The position numbers and the translations under genes are program-made. DNA of 64,000 nucleotides, taken from contig JAQFVV010006737.1 of assembly GCA_028023455.1 (NCBI GenBank), positions 186,001-250,000 of the forward strand, written 5' to 3'. The stretch is from Epiperipatus broadwayi (lineage: Eukaryota; Onychophora; Udeonychophora; Euonychophora; Peripatidae). The notes below the pieces were generated by a model. The model did no database searches. It saw nothing but the letters and a program-made list of their open reading frames with translations, and was not told the origin of the DNA. This document shows positions 38,478-51,549 of the stretch, in pieces; positions within the stretch are counted from its first letter, which is position 1; every line of letters begins with the position of its first letter.

Positions 38478-38690
38478 AGGATTTGTTTTAAACAAATAAA
38501 CATCACATTATCATCATTTCTTATGCTTGCTCCTCACTGATGAAGCTCACAAGCCAGAAACTAATCTGGGGATATTGGATGAGTAGGCACTAGATGGGAA
38601 TTTTATGCATCAGTCTTCTGGCATTCATTAATTACTCTGGCTTGCACTGAGTATCAATACTGTATGGAGAGTTTTGCCTGTTTGAATAAC
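38478..38690 (+). repeat. Family A2 repeat unit
   Basis: Full unit: AAACATCACATTATCATCAT at its start, GCTCCTCACTGATGA, GATATTGGATGAGTAGGCAC, TTTTATGCATCAGTCTTCTG and GGAGAGTTTTGCCTG at its end. Matches 3690-3862 and 10253-10525. Confidence 0.8.
38531..38572 (+). ncRNA. Hammerhead-like motif with complete core (family A2)
   Basis: TCCTCA (38531-38536), CTGATGA (38537-38543), small hairpin GCT-CACA-AGC (38545-38554), GAA (38557-38559), ACTAAT (38560-38565), unpaired C (38566), TGGGGA (38567-38572). All conserved core bases are present, and stem I pairs over six positions with one T-G. Weak points are a 3-bp stem II with unpaired flanks and a stem III reduced to the obligatory A-T pair. It has the most intact core among the copies here. 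Confidence 0.55.
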
Positions 38691-38699
38691 AGTTTCTTG

Positions 38700-40773
38700 T
38701 TATATCATAGCTACAATTTATTTTAAAATTTTACTGACAAAGTCTGTTAAATTATTAATATTTTCTCATGCATGCAAACACACATGTATCAATGTGTATA
38801 GGTGTGAGTTTCACTTTAGTGTTGGATAAAGTCTTTAATATCCATCTACAAAGAAAAAATAAAAAAAGACTATGCTTATCAGAACAGGTAAATGGCTGGT
38901 ATTTAGAGTTATATTATATTTTCTTGTTATTATGTTTAAATATAAATTGCTTTGTATCTATTTATTTACTGATCATTAGATAAAATTTCTGGATTGACTA
39001 CAATTCAGCTTTTTTAAAAAAATCATAAGTTTGGTTATGGATACAGATGCCATAAGACGTTTTAGTTGGCGTGTGTGTGTGTGCGCGCGTGTATAACATA
39101 TATTTTATAATTGTCCATGTACACATTTACTTAATGGTAATATCAACATTATACCTATATTTTAAATGAATCACAACAGTCAATAATTAGACAATAGAGA
39201 CTATACAAAATGTTGCTACCAAATCAGAGAATATAACATTAATATTAATAACAGCAAATATATACATGAAAGAATTAGAAATTCATACATATCTTTTATT
39301 CGTAAAAATATTTGCTAATAGTATATGTTTGTAAAAATATTTATAATTGTTTTCAACAATTATCTGAAATAGTTTATATATATAAACCTTTCATTGAAAT
39401 GCTGTAATAAATGTATGTCTGCTTAATCATATGATTAGTTAAACCTGACATTTTATTTCAAATAACTAGAGGAAGCATTTTTATTCTTTTACTTTATTTT
39501 CATATTTTAATTGAGAACTAGAATTATTATTAAAATAAATCTCTTTTAAATAAATGCAGTGTATTATTAATAAAACATCAAAAGTCTTAAATTAATTCCT
39601 ACGACTTAGATTTCAAATTTTGGTGTAACATGAACTTTGTTTATAAATAATTAACGTTTTCCAAGCATCATTCTTTTAATGATTTTATTTATTTATAATA
39701 TTAAAAAAAGAAAAAACAATAAGAAAGTGAACCTAACTGTCCAGATAAATAATATTTTTCCATGTTGAGAAGATTTCGGAGATACAGATGCATTATTAAT
39801 TTGAAATCATAAGGTCAAACTTCATTGCATATTTATAAAACAAATTTAATATTTACATAAATGTTCTGGACCTCCTTTTCTATATAATTGTCCAAAACGT
39901 TTATGTGAATATTATTATTACCCAGAAAAAAGTAATAAAATCTTTAGTATTGAGTTATAAAAATGTTGATAAGACACGAAGTCACTAAAATGGATGTTTA
40001 GAAATTAAATATAATAAATTAGCATAATTTAAGTGTTGTGTTAGCAAATAATTTTTTTTAAAATTTTTCAATAATGAAATAAGATAAATACATTTAAATG
40101 TATTAATTATATTTATTTGTTTTAGAAGAAATTATGCATTAGTAAGTGGGGGGGGGGGAGAATGCAAACTCTTATTTTCCCGACTTTTATTCCAGCCAAT
40201 GTAAATTTTAGTAACAAACAGATTTCAGATGCTGGTCCAGGACTCTATCCAAATATCCCAAATGATATTTTAGCATGTGGCTTCCTTCAAAGAGGAGATT
40301 TTTGGATTTTTTTAGACTTACACATGTATTTTTTGCATCTTTTGCATGTTTCCACTATCAGCCACTATATGACATTTATTTATTACTAAGTCTTATACTG
40401 GATGGTGTAAGAGTAACTAAAATAAGAATATGCTAATGAATAACAATATATAAGCTCCAATTAGGGATGAATTTCTGGTCATGTGATATATTATAGGTTT
40501 TGGACAAAAATTCAATACAATGTTATACTGTAACCAAAGTTGCACTATTTTTTATATGCTATAAAAATGATTGAAAAAAAAAAAACAATGTTTAAAGTTT
40601 ATTTTAATTTATATTTTAATACCTATATTGCTTTAAAAAATGTTCAAATAAAGAAATGTATTTCAATTCATTACTTACTTATATTGACTTAATCTTTTGA
40701 ACTACTAAGTGATAAAAAAATTCCATAATAAAAGGGATTTTTTTGCACTGTTATCAAATATTAATGTAATGAA

Positions 40774-40780
<7 letters not shown>
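38700..40780. other. AT-rich non-coding stretch
   Basis: No gene recognised. A GT/GC dinucleotide run lies at 39069-39093 and a G run at 40148-40158. The open frame at 40162-40389 has no recognisable domain. Confidence 0.45.

Positions 40781-40807
<27 letters not shown>
40781..40807. repeat. (TA)n microsatellite
   Basis: Short TA run. Confidence 0.9.
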
Positions 40808-40812
<5 letters not shown>

Positions 40813-41990
40813 AAATGCTTTTATTTAATTTGATCAGTAATGTACTGAAAAAACTTTTTTTTCAACCACAATTTTGGGTTTTATATATTATAACATTTTA
40901 TTCTTCATACATTTTTCAACTGACTTCTTATAATCAAAGTTATTCATATTCAAATTTAAAATCTGAGAATTTAAACAATATTGCCATATATATAGTATTT
41001 GCAATTGCTTACAGAATTTTTCCTTTTTAGGAAAAAAGTATTTTAATAGAAGCAAATTTTAGTTAGACAATCAAGAGGAATTCAAATTTCATCCATTTCT
41101 TTTTTTTATTTTAACTGACAGTAAATTATTTTTTAAATAGTAATATTTATAAAAATTATTTCACCATCTAATATTTACCACTGACAACTTGCTAAAACTG
41201 ATAGCAGAACATACACTGTTGGACATGACAACCCTGAAATATTTTATTATCATACTGCAATGTCTTCAATACTTAACATGTGTACAAAATTTGAAGAACA
41301 TCTGGTTTTTAGTAATATGTGAAAAATTGGTGATACGATTTGATACAAACAAACAACCTGAATTTCTAAGTTAACATTTCATCACAATAACATTTACATT
41401 ATTCTCCTGGGTGGCACATTTTATAGACATTCAACATTTACTTTTAGTATAAAATTGTTATTACACATTATACTTTAATAAATTGGACTTGATTTGGTAG
41501 AAATATTTAATTATAAATGAAAAGCATTCTAGAAAAACATATTTAAACTTTGCAAATAATGAAAAATTAGTAATGAACTAAGTAAATAATAAGAACAAAG
41601 GACAATTATGTCATTTAACACTGAGCAAAAATCAAATGAGCAATTCCAGAAAACCAATAAAATTTTCTCTGATTAACATTTCTTTTTAAAACATGAATGG
41701 ATAAATATGAGTTAATCTATAAAATTCTGCTTAAAAGTTATTAAAATTGACTCATAGTTTTTTAGAAAATCTGTAATAATCTTACTATAGTAATAACAAT
41801 GTAGCAATCAGTTTCATGAAAGAAGGTTATCATTAATTCCTTGATTTTATTTATTTGAATTATATTAAAATGTGTTAACTTCTAGTTTTAAAAATAAAAC
41901 ATATATGTGTGAATGTACTGAAAGAAATTAAGGCTCCAATTATGCACTTCTTCATATCTATCATTAAGTATTATAAAAATTTAAGTGAAT
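40808..41990. other. AT-rich non-coding stretch
   Basis: Nothing recognised. Frames at 40815-41030 and 41189-41374 look like chance frames. Confidence 0.5.
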
Positions 41991-41992
41991 CA

Positions 41993-42115
41993 CTTAAGCT
42001 TAGAGTGTATTCATATATACACCAACTCTTACTGACTATGCATATATCAGGGCTTGACTCTATTGCATACCTGATATTCTAATTAACAATTAAATTGTAT
42101 AAATTTATTGATAGA
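41993..42115. repeat. Family F repeat copy 1
   Basis: Shares TTAGAGTGTATTCATATATA / TTAGAACATATTCTTATATA, ACCAACTCTTACTGA / ACCAACCCTTATTGA, and GGGCTTGACT / AGGACTTGAT with 48885-49060, plus TACCTGATATT / TGCCTGATATT. Confidence 0.65.
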
Positions 42116-42119
42116 TGAG

Positions 42120-45100
42120 TGTGCAGAAATTTTTAATAGTTACAAAAACAGAGCATGATTAGAGGTTAATTTTCTTCTGCATAATTACAGATTTTTCAAC
42201 ATTTAATAATAGTTTGTTTACATATATGTGCAAAATAAAAGTGTAATCATTTATACTTTTGTCTTTTAATAATTATTATGCAATTATTATGTAAAAATAT
42301 TTATAAATATTTAATACACTGTAAAAAAAATCAATTTTTTATTCAAAGCATTTTCTTGAAATAATCTTACAAATGTGTGGAAACTATTTACAAAGAATGA
42401 CATTCATTAAATGTGGAGACAGAAATAAAATGCTTTATATTTGCTGCCTATTCAAAAATACTGATGTCAGATTAATTTTTAAATTAGAAATCAATACTTG
42501 GTAGCATGCAATTTTGTAGTGATGTATCTCTACAGTTGAGTACAAGAATGATTTTAAGGTAACATCAAACAATGGCTTCCTCAAGTAAAAATCTTTATGA
42601 GTATTTATCAGTAAATTAAAAACAATTTTTAAAGAGATCACTTCAAAATTTTCTATCCTGCATACATTTTGAAAATAATTCTTTAATATTAAAATGGAAA
42701 ATGTTTTTGTTTTGTATTTTGCACATAATTGATAATAAATAATGGAATAAATTGTTATGCTTTTAATTCAACTTCTTCATTTAAAAAACTATATTCAGAA
42801 GACATTTTTGCATTCAAATAAGCAGTTATATTAATATGCTCAAACATTATGCTACTGCTGCTTTGTTTTAAGTTTTTATCATATAAAAATACAAATAACT
42901 ATATATTCATACTGCCTACAATCTAAAGTTCTTTATATAAAACATATTATATAAATAATATTGATGTATCATATTATGTTATATCAAATATCTGATATAA
43001 CTATGCTATTTGAAAACTTAACTTTTATCATAAGATTGGTGATATTTTAAATTTAGTCGCTATACAAAATAGTGAATAATGACAAACTTATGCAACATGC
43101 ATATAATGTAAACTTCTTCATAAAAACAATTATGTAAACAATATTCATTTACAAAATTAAGTTATATCATGTGGTTGGTGCAACAATGCATGGAAATACC
43201 ATTTTATATTTTAGAGTAGTTTTTTTTAATATTAACTTTCTGTAGAATTGGAAATGATTTAATTTTAGCTGCCATATAGAATTGTAAACAATTACAAAGT
43301 TATGCAGATTATCCATAATTTAAATGTCATAAAAAACTATTCATTTTTAACTAAAGACTTTCAAAATAGTATCCTAATCTTAGAAGCTGATATATTTTTT
43401 TTTTATGTTTTTAGTTTTAAAAACAAAATTTTATCATAAACTTTTGTACATTTTTTGAATTTATACACTATTTTTAATACTGTATATTTCCAATGCATAC
43501 ACACACATTTTGATATGAAATTTTTATTATTCAACATTTTTATTGATATATGTGCTACAATAATTGATGTTTTATAAATATTTTTCAGTCACTATGTTGA
43601 CTGATGTAAAAATGTTCAGAAAATAGAAGAATTTGAATTCATGTTGTTTGATTCAATTGCAGTCTAGCTCTATATTTTTATATCAATCAATCCAAATTTC
43701 AATATTCCATTAATAATATTTATGTAGTTATATTAAAAATAATGATTTTTCTGATCTGGAAGGGGAGATATCTTGAATAGTTGTGTGATTTTCGAAGGCA
43801 AAAAAATTCAGGAAATGATTTTCTATAAAGGCTGCAATGGTTGTTTATAACTATGATCATATAGCAGTATTAAAAAAAAAAAAGTATTGCAATCGGCTAT
43901 AAAAACAAATTCCATTGTTATGTTTGGTTGAATCTGAATTATTTTCCAAACTGTTGATGAAATTAGTTATAACAGAAACAATCTCCAGCATAGAATAATT
44001 TATTTTTCATCAAATGCTGCCACTGGAAAGATAGTCAAAAAAATTTATGTGGCTTAAGTTTAATTCATGTTATTTTAAGTTTTATATATATACGCAATAA
44101 CCTATTTTACAATGAGCTCAATAAAGCTCATTTTAGTGTTCTGATTTAGTATATTTACCTATGAATAATTGTTAATTATATTTATTATATGAAATTTTGC
44201 CAGTAAACAATTAAATTAAAAATATAAAAACATCTAATTATCAAAGTTAATAAATATATGCTTAGTTAGAGGGAAAGTGAAAATGATATTCTCATTTTAA
44301 AACAATTAATCACCCATGAGTAGAGTATATCATTGATTTTCTCCCATTAACATAATTTATTTTGGTATTTAATAGTTTTGTTTTGACCACAAGCTTCATT
44401 AAACATTTTACATATTTCAGTTTGTGTGCACAAGTTTTGTCGAATTCTTTTCGTTGCAAAGGACTATTAACAGTTATTATTTGTTAATTACCAAATGTAA
44501 TTTCAAAATGATTAATACCATATTGAAATCGAACTAATATGTAATTTTCTAACTATATTTTCAGAGTTGTCAGCCAATGAAAAATTATAAAGATCTAAAG
44601 GTGAAAAAATAGATAGATTTACTCTATTTTTGTTTCATTTGTTGCCATAAAAATGTTGTTTATCCATAGTCTACGGGCGGGGGGGGGGGGATCTGGTTCC
44701 GGTTAACCTATTTTAAATATAATTTATTTGAGTGACTTTTATATAAATTAATTTTTAAAAGTGAGATATATAGCAAATAAAGGATTAACAAAAAGTAAAA
44801 AAAAAAAAAAAGTTAATTTTTCTCGTTTTTAATTAGTATTTGCTTCATTGATCTGTTTATAGCTCTTCTTTTACATCGAGATTTTATTTCATTTAAAAAA
44901 AAAACAACTACACATAATTCCAAAAAAAAACCACTACATTATCCTTAAAGAGTTAAAAATATAAATAGACGAAAAAAAGAAAGAAAATGTCATTAAATCA
45001 CATATATGATTTAACTTGTCAATTTGCCATCATTAAAAAGAGAAAATCTTCAAATATTACTCAATTAATATGAATTGAAGAAAAATTAATTAAATGTTCA

Positions 45101-45266
45101 TTTCGTATATTGTGAAAAAATTACTTTTAGAGTATAATAATTAATGGACAAAAAAATGTGTGTATGTTAATAAATCGTTAATTATAAATGATGATATCAT
45201 AATAAAGAATCTAATTTTATTATATCTCTTTCTCATCTCTCTCTCTTCATATATATATATACATGC
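42120..45266. other. AT-rich non-coding stretch
   Basis: 3 kb with no recognised gene or element. Simple-sequence notes: an A run at 43870-43883, a G run at 44678-44690 and an A run at 44799-44812. Confidence 0.45.
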
Positions 45267-45720
45267 TGTGACGGGAATTAAAATGTAATACCCAATGTCA
45301 AACTACCACAAACAATAACTGTTATTGCTTGCTCATATCATTCTATTATCTATTTACTTCATTTGTCTAGAGAAAGAATTTAGCCATCATACATTACGAA
45401 GTATACATTAATTAGTTAGAAAATTATGTTTACACTTACACATCCTTCTTTGATTTATCTAATAAGTATAATAATGATATATATATATACTATAAATGAA
45501 ATCATTTATCAATTTATTCTGAAAATAAAATAATAAATTTTATTGAATTGTAATTTAATTTAATTCGGAAAATATGTGGCTCATAGAATTGGTTTCAGAC
45601 ACGTCTTTTAATTATCTATGCCATGTTCAAACATCCGTAATCATCAATGGACTAAGCTTAATATTTATTAATATTATATTTTCGAAGAATGGAAATAATT
45701 TAAATAAAATTCAAGTCTAT
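45267..45720. other. Possible element boundary starting TGTGACGG
   Basis: TGTGACGGG at 45267-45275 follows a CT-rich then TA-rich block, like 27559 and 31932. The downstream sequence is less AT-rich for about 150 bases. No coding or second terminus identified. Confidence 0.25.
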
Positions 45721-45749
45721 TCTTATTTGTAGTTAGTAATGTTTAAGGG

Positions 45750-45953
45750 GTGGACAGAGCTGATGAAAGGAGTTTCCTTAAAATTAATCATTTGAGACTT
45801 GTAATAGTTTATAATCCTGAATTTGACAGAAAAATAATTGAATGTTTTATTGTTCAGGAGTTCATAAGAAGATTAAATGAAATGCCAGAACTGGAATCTA
45901 TTCAAGACCTTATACTCCACAGTCTGATGTTATATCACTGCATTAAAATATAA
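45750..45953 (+). CDS. Short open frame, hypothetical
   Basis: 67 codons starting MDRADERSF, with a balanced residue mix (FDRKIIECFIVQEFIRRLNE, MPELESIQDL) that is more protein-like than most frames in this window. No start context, splice signals or known domain can be recognised. It could be a fragment of an old mobile-element protein or a chance frame. I do not assign a function. Confidence 0.2.
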   Translation: MDRADERSFLKINHLRLVIVYNPEFDRKIIECFIVQEFIRRLNEMPELESIQDLILHSLMLYHCIKI

Positions 45954-46009
45954 GACAATTTGATTATTATAACCAATATAACTTAATTTCACAAAGTTTT
46001 GATAGAGGA

Positions 46010-46215
46010 AGCTTTTCAGATTTTCTACTAAATGTGTAACCATTAGATAAAGTACTGGGCTTGATCTGATATTTTAAATCTAATGCTTAAATATCCTAGC
46101 ACCTCACTCATGAAAGCCAAAACTGGTCTGAGAATAAGGATATTCTGAAAAGCTTGTTAAGAGCTATTGGCATACTCATTACATAACATTTGTAATACAA
46201 GTTAAATGACTTGAT
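46010..46215 (+). repeat. Family A repeat unit, shortened
   Basis: Contains CCTCACTCATGAAAGCC, AAAACTGGTCTGAGAATAAG and AAGCTTGTTAAGAGCTATTG blocks. The hammerhead-like core (46101-46137) has lost its stem II: the GAGCC-like strand runs directly into AAAACTGGT. Confidence 0.65.
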
Positions 46216-46816
<601 letters not shown>

Positions 46817-46919
46817 TAAATTAAAAATTGTTGAAAAAATATTACATTTTCAACAATATCATCATTGTAACCACTATTACTCATTTGCAAAATAAAAGTC
46901 TCTCAAAATATAATCCAGA

Positions 46920-47560
46920 TTGTCCAAATTATACTCTCTTTACAGCACCCCAATAAACTTTATTTTATTTAGCCATCTAGCCTTTACCAGGTCTTTTAAA
47001 TCTCTTGTCATCCATTTTCAAAACTTTGTCTATTCACATATTATCATCTTTGCTAGCAAAATTTATAGTCCAGCTTTATTTCAGCTTTATAATTTTTTCA
47101 ATGTTTAGTGATATCTGATTGTTTCATTTGTGTGCATCATTTTCAATCTCTTTTTGTTACTCCTAATGTCTATCTTCATATTTCATTGAGTAGTCTGTAC
47201 ATCTATTAAATGTCTATGTCTCAGATTTATAATTAAAAACTGGGTTTATATATACAATAAAAACCTTTTTTCTTAAACACAGACATATTTACTTTTAATT
47301 CTGAGTTATTCCTATCCAAAGCACTATCCAAGTTTAATTTTATGAGTAACTTCATCTATTATGTTTTCATCCTTATAAATAGTCCAATCAACATATTTTA
47401 GTTGTTTATTTCTTCTAATTATGGTTAAGTATATGTATTTTTCTCTTCTGATAAAATCCATTGAACATTTTACAAATACTTTTTAGTATTATTATAATTT
47501 CATATCATGCTATTCAATTGGAAATTAATTTATAATTTATTCTGGATGATTTCAATTTTT
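46920..47560 (-). pseudogene. Eroded LINE fragment, relative of the 21-kb copy
   Basis: On the minus strand, LGVTKRD (about 47143-47166) matches LGITRRD of the copy near 21300. Downstream, KMDDKRF (about 46998-47018) recalls the HVLRMDDDR block near the C-terminus of some LINE ORF2 proteins. A KLNLD-type block lies near 47330. Multiple stops and frame changes. Clade uncertain. Confidence 0.4.
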
Positions 47561-48084
47561 ATTTATTGCATATAGATTATGTGTTTTATATTTCATATAT
47601 AATTACCTAATTAAATATGACACAAATATATAATAATTTTGAATATTGTTAACTTATTTTGCATCCTCCACATAAGGTTTACAATTTTATTTTTAATGCG
47701 AGTAAATTTTCTTCCTAGATTGCTTATTACATAAATATTTACCCAGCAGACATTAATTCATTTTTTCCCATCAAAAATAATTGCTTAAAAGAATATGAAT
47801 TATTCTACATTGAGTATGTGAGTACATATACATATTTATATTGTATTAAATATATAAAAAATAACTTTATAAGTTTAAATCCATAGAAGAACTTGGGTTT
47901 GAAGTAAAAAGATCCCCTTTTACTTTAACAAAAACCTCAAACAAAAGTTATATTGTAGGTTTAATGAAAAAAACTGCTTTGACCTCAAGGATTGTCAGTT
48001 AGTAGTAATTGATAATTTCTTGTTAACATCAAATATTAAAGGTTATTTTTACTTGTATGACTATTATTTCCTCATTTCTATTTG

Positions 48085-48086
<2 letters not shown>
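47561..48086. other. AT-rich non-coding stretch
   Basis: Possibly further LINE debris at its left edge. Otherwise nothing recognised. Confidence 0.45.

Positions 48087-48173
<87 letters not shown>
48087..48173. repeat. (TA)n microsatellite
   Basis: About 87 bp of TA. Confidence 0.97.
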
Positions 48174-48176
<3 letters not shown>

Positions 48177-48880
48177 TAGCAATAAATAGGCCATTTATAA
48201 ATGTAGAGTACATAATAATAGCCAAATCTTAAACAAACAATAGAATCTACAACTTGTTGTTATGCAATTGATTCCTAAATCATAAATTACTAAGATAGTT
48301 TTAAATGTAAATAAAATATGACAGCCAAAGTTAAATTAATTGTAGAATCTATAATCTGTTGTAAAAGCAATTTTAAGCAGTTGCTATGAAAATTGCCTTC
48401 ACAACTAATTGTAATATTCTATGGTTTATTTAAGCTTTGGCTGTTATAATGGGATATAGAACATTTAAAATAGTGATTTAAAAGAAAATTAAATATAAAA
48501 AGTGATTTTGATAAAAGCTGTATCTTGTCTCATAATAATGAGCTATCATAAAGGATGTTATATTACATTCAAATTATAATGTCAAATTGAATGTTGTTAC
48601 AAATCTCAAATAGAAATTGACTTTCTTTGCTTGATAGAGTAAACAATAGGTTTTTAGGCTGCTAATGATATCAATTAATCTCAAAAAATGCATCCAATAA
48701 TGTTGTCACTTAAAATTTGACCATAAAGTTTCTATAGATGGCATAAAGTAAGTTAATATTGACCATGATTACACATACACACACACAAACACACACACAT
48801 ATATATATATATGGTGGAAAAAATATTCTTCACATGTATGTTATCAGGTTAATATTATATATGTATCCACTTACTCATCA
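48174..48880. other. AT-rich non-coding stretch
   Basis: Nothing recognised beyond a CA/TA run at about 48773-48812. Confidence 0.5.
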
Positions 48881-48884
48881 ATGA

Positions 48885-49060
48885 CTCTTAAAAGCTATGC
48901 TTAGAACATATTCTTATATAAACCAACCCTTATTGATATTGATTAAACCAGGACTTGATTTTATTATGTGCCTGATATTTCAATTGACAAATCATATCAC
49001 ATCATGATTTAAGCATAGTTAATAAGGATTGCTTTATATAAGATATTCTTGGAAATTGAG
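48885..49060. repeat. Family F repeat copy 2 with internal foldback
   Basis: Same family as 41993-42115. Here a reverse-oriented piece (TTAAGCATAGTTAATAAGGA near 49010) mirrors the start (AGCTATGCTTAG near 48893), forming an imperfect foldback of about 150 bp. Confidence 0.6.
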
Positions 49061-49965
49061 TTTGATATTTATATATCAGCCACATTTTAAATATAGCTTT
49101 AATCATTTTGATATCAAAATCTGTGTATTACAGGACAAATTTTTTTCCTACTGTTAATGACTTGCATATTAACATTATTTAAGTTTATATAACTTAATGT
49201 AAATATTACTGTCATTAAAAATAAGATAAATTCTTTATTTCATAATATATAAAAATAATTTTGAAATGATTTAATGTGTATTATAAATTTGGTGGATATG
49301 TAAATATCACACTCAATTTCCAACAACACGAATGAATGTTCATGTAAATACACCAATACCTAAAGAATAATTGACTGCCATTTTTTTTATAAATATTTAT
49401 TAACATATGAATATTGTTTGTTATTTTCACACACACACACACATATATATATAAACTTTAAATTAAACATAGCTCAATGTATATGTAAACAAAAAGAGTA
49501 AATCATCCTTTCTCACACTATGCATTAAAAATATTTTAAATGTTAAATATAAAGAATCAAGAATAGAATGGATCCACCAATTCATGAAAGCTCTGAAGTT
49601 TCATAAGCATATCTTTGTCAACACTGTTGATGATTTAGAATAACATTAATTTGTCAATAAGATGGAATATGATACTTAAGCGTTATTAAAGTCACAATCA
49701 ATTATACAAGGCTGGAGACAGCATCTTTCTTTTCATACCTTGATTGTATTAATTAAATAAGATTTAATATGTAAACTTTAAATTAAACATAGCTGGATGT
49801 ATAAAAAACAAAGGGAATATATATCAGGCTATATGTATTAATTATTCACCTTTATACATATACTAAATAATGTTACTCATCTAACTATATGACATACTAT
49901 ACTTATACATATGTAATGATATATAAAAAAACATTAAATAATTTAACAATTGAGCATAATTAACT

Positions 49966-49968
<3 letters not shown>
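49061..49968. other. AT-rich non-coding stretch
   Basis: Nothing recognised except a CA/TA run at 49429-49453. A 22-base block with AAACTTTAAATTAAACATAG occurs twice (near 49454 and 49774), indicating a small local duplication. Confidence 0.5.
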
Positions 49969-49989
<21 letters not shown>

Positions 49990-49998
<9 letters not shown>

Positions 49999-50768
49999 CA
50001 AGTTATAAATTTTGTAACTTGCTCTTACCTTGCATTTTATGAACACTAGATGGAGCTTTACCAATTGCTCCTAACAAGCTTTTGTTTACATAAACACTGA
50101 GAGAGATAGAATTCAATATCACTTTCATTGTCTCCAACATTTAGACCATGGTTTGGCTCACCTCAATAAAGGGTAGAAAGACTAGAAACTAGATCTAAAT
50201 ACTAACTCTAGAATCAGCATTTATGAAACATGTTTCTATCAGTTTGAAAGCATGAATTTTTCAGATATGTAAATATCTGCAAATCCAGCTAAACAAACTA
50301 GACAGCTATATAGGTTTAAAATCAGTTCAGTTTCACCATATAGTAAAAGCCTCTGCAATATATATCATTGCAAAAATCTTTGAGGATACATTCATGATAA
50401 ACAAAACAAGTTATAAATTTCATAACTTGCTCTTAGCTTGCATTTTATGATCACTAGATTGAGCTTTACCAATAGCTCCTAACAAGCTTTTGTATAAGCT
50501 GTCTAGTTTGTTTAGCTGGATTTGAAGATATTTATGTATCTGAAAAATTTATGCTTTCAAACTGATAAAAACATGTTTCACAAATGCTGATTATAGTGTT
50601 AGTATTTAGATATAGTTTTTAGTCTTCCTACCCTTTACTGAGGTGAGCCAATTAGCTCAAAACCATGGTCTAAAGGTTGGAGACAATGAAAGAGATATTT
50701 AATTCTATCTCCCTCAGCGTTTATGTAAACAATACCTTGTTAGGAACTATTGGTAAAGCTTCATCCAG

Positions 50769-50770
<2 letters not shown>
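49990..50770. repeat. Family A pair: minus unit then plus unit
   Basis: Minus unit about 49990-50395, plus unit about 50396-50770 (its first 100 bases are a minus-oriented end piece). Shared blocks: ACAAAACAAGTTATAAATTT at both starts, GAGCTTTACCAAT, AAACTAGACAGCTATA and its complement, and the CCATGGTCTAAA block. The TA run at 50771-50815 closes the pair. No coding. Confidence 0.85.
50638..50680 (+). ncRNA. Hammerhead-like motif (family A), strong stems
   Basis: Box CTGAGGT (50638-50644), stem II GAGC (50645-50648) with GCTC (50655-50658), AAA, perfect palindrome ACCATGGT (50662-50669), unpaired C (50670), then TAAAGG. Box position 9 and the first base of GAA are changed. The minus unit at 50141-50170 has the same CCATGGTC block but has lost one strand of stem II. 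Confidence 0.5.

Positions 50771-50815
<45 letters not shown>
50771..50815. repeat. (TA)n microsatellite
   Basis: TA run. A 20-bp block TTGGTATGAATGATAC-like then repeats at 50816 and 50844, separated by another TA run. Confidence 0.95.
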
Positions 50816-50818
<3 letters not shown>

Positions 50819-51094
50819 TATGAATGATACATATATATATATATTGGTATGCATGATACACATATATACACATAACCCTTTGATTATACATCTATCATAG
50901 ATAGTATATAAACATTAATATTTATTATTGTAATATATAGAAATACATCAGAGATTATTTTATTCATTTATTGTGTAACATATGTATTATATAAATATAT
51001 AAAGGATTTAAACTCAGACTTTCAAACTTCCCTCAGATATTCAATCCATTTATGCAACTGATACACATGACCACATACATGTAAAAAAGAGTAA

Positions 51095-51305
51095 TGATTT
51101 CCAGTATATGTATTTTGTGCTGAATCTGCACTCATAATTTTTCCAGATCCCCATCTCCCACACATATGTATTTCACACTGAACCACCATTCATCAGTTGA
51201 TCCAAATCATCATTCACCATACATATATACATATATGTGTGAGAGATGGTGGTCTGACCACCTGATGAGTGCTGGTTAGCAAGAAATACATATATTGGAA
51301 AACAT
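51095..51305. repeat. Family B cluster: two minus cores, one plus core
   Basis: Minus cores at 51101-51147 and about 51159-51203, plus core at 51250-51300. In the second minus core CTGATGA is intact (plus-strand TCATCAG at 51190-51196) and GAAATACATAT follows stem II. In the first the box is ATTATGA, with a GTGC/GCAC stem II. Confidence 0.65.
51258..51298 (+). ncRNA. Hammerhead-like motif (family B), intact core boxes
   Basis: CCAC (51258-51261), CTGATGA (51262-51268), G, TGCT-GGTT-AGCA hairpin, one unpaired A, GAA (51283-51285), ATACATAT (51286-51293), unpaired A, TTGG (51295-51298). Core boxes are fully conserved. Stem II has a G-A mismatch at its base, stem III has two A-T pairs, and stem I pairs at three of four positions. 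Confidence 0.5.
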
Positions 51306-51449
51306 TTATATTTTTCTCATGTATTTGGCCAATGTGCTTCAGTTGTATAAAATGGATTGAAAAGCTGATGGAAGATTGAAAGGCTGAGATCAAGTCCTTT
51401 TTTATTTACATTATGTTTATTATAGAAAATATACACATATTTAAATATT

Positions 51450-51547
51450 ATATATATATAATACATATTTTGCGGGTTCATCCGTGTTAAAAACTTTTAA
51501 TATTAATATATTGACATTTCGACTTGGTCACACAAGTCATCCACAGT
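51450..51547 (+). repeat. Family D half-unit
   Basis: One arm only of the family D palindrome: CATATTTTGCGGGTTCATCC, TGTTAAAAACTTTTAATATT, TTTCGACTTGGTCACACAAG, CATCCA. The mirror arm is absent; TA sequence follows. Nearly identical to 59850-59934. Confidence 0.85.
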
Positions 51548-51549
51548 GT

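Noticed and set aside
40162-40389. 75-residue frame MQTLIFPTFIPANVNF...
   Set aside because: Reads somewhat protein-like, but no domain, partner frame or splice context could be recognised.
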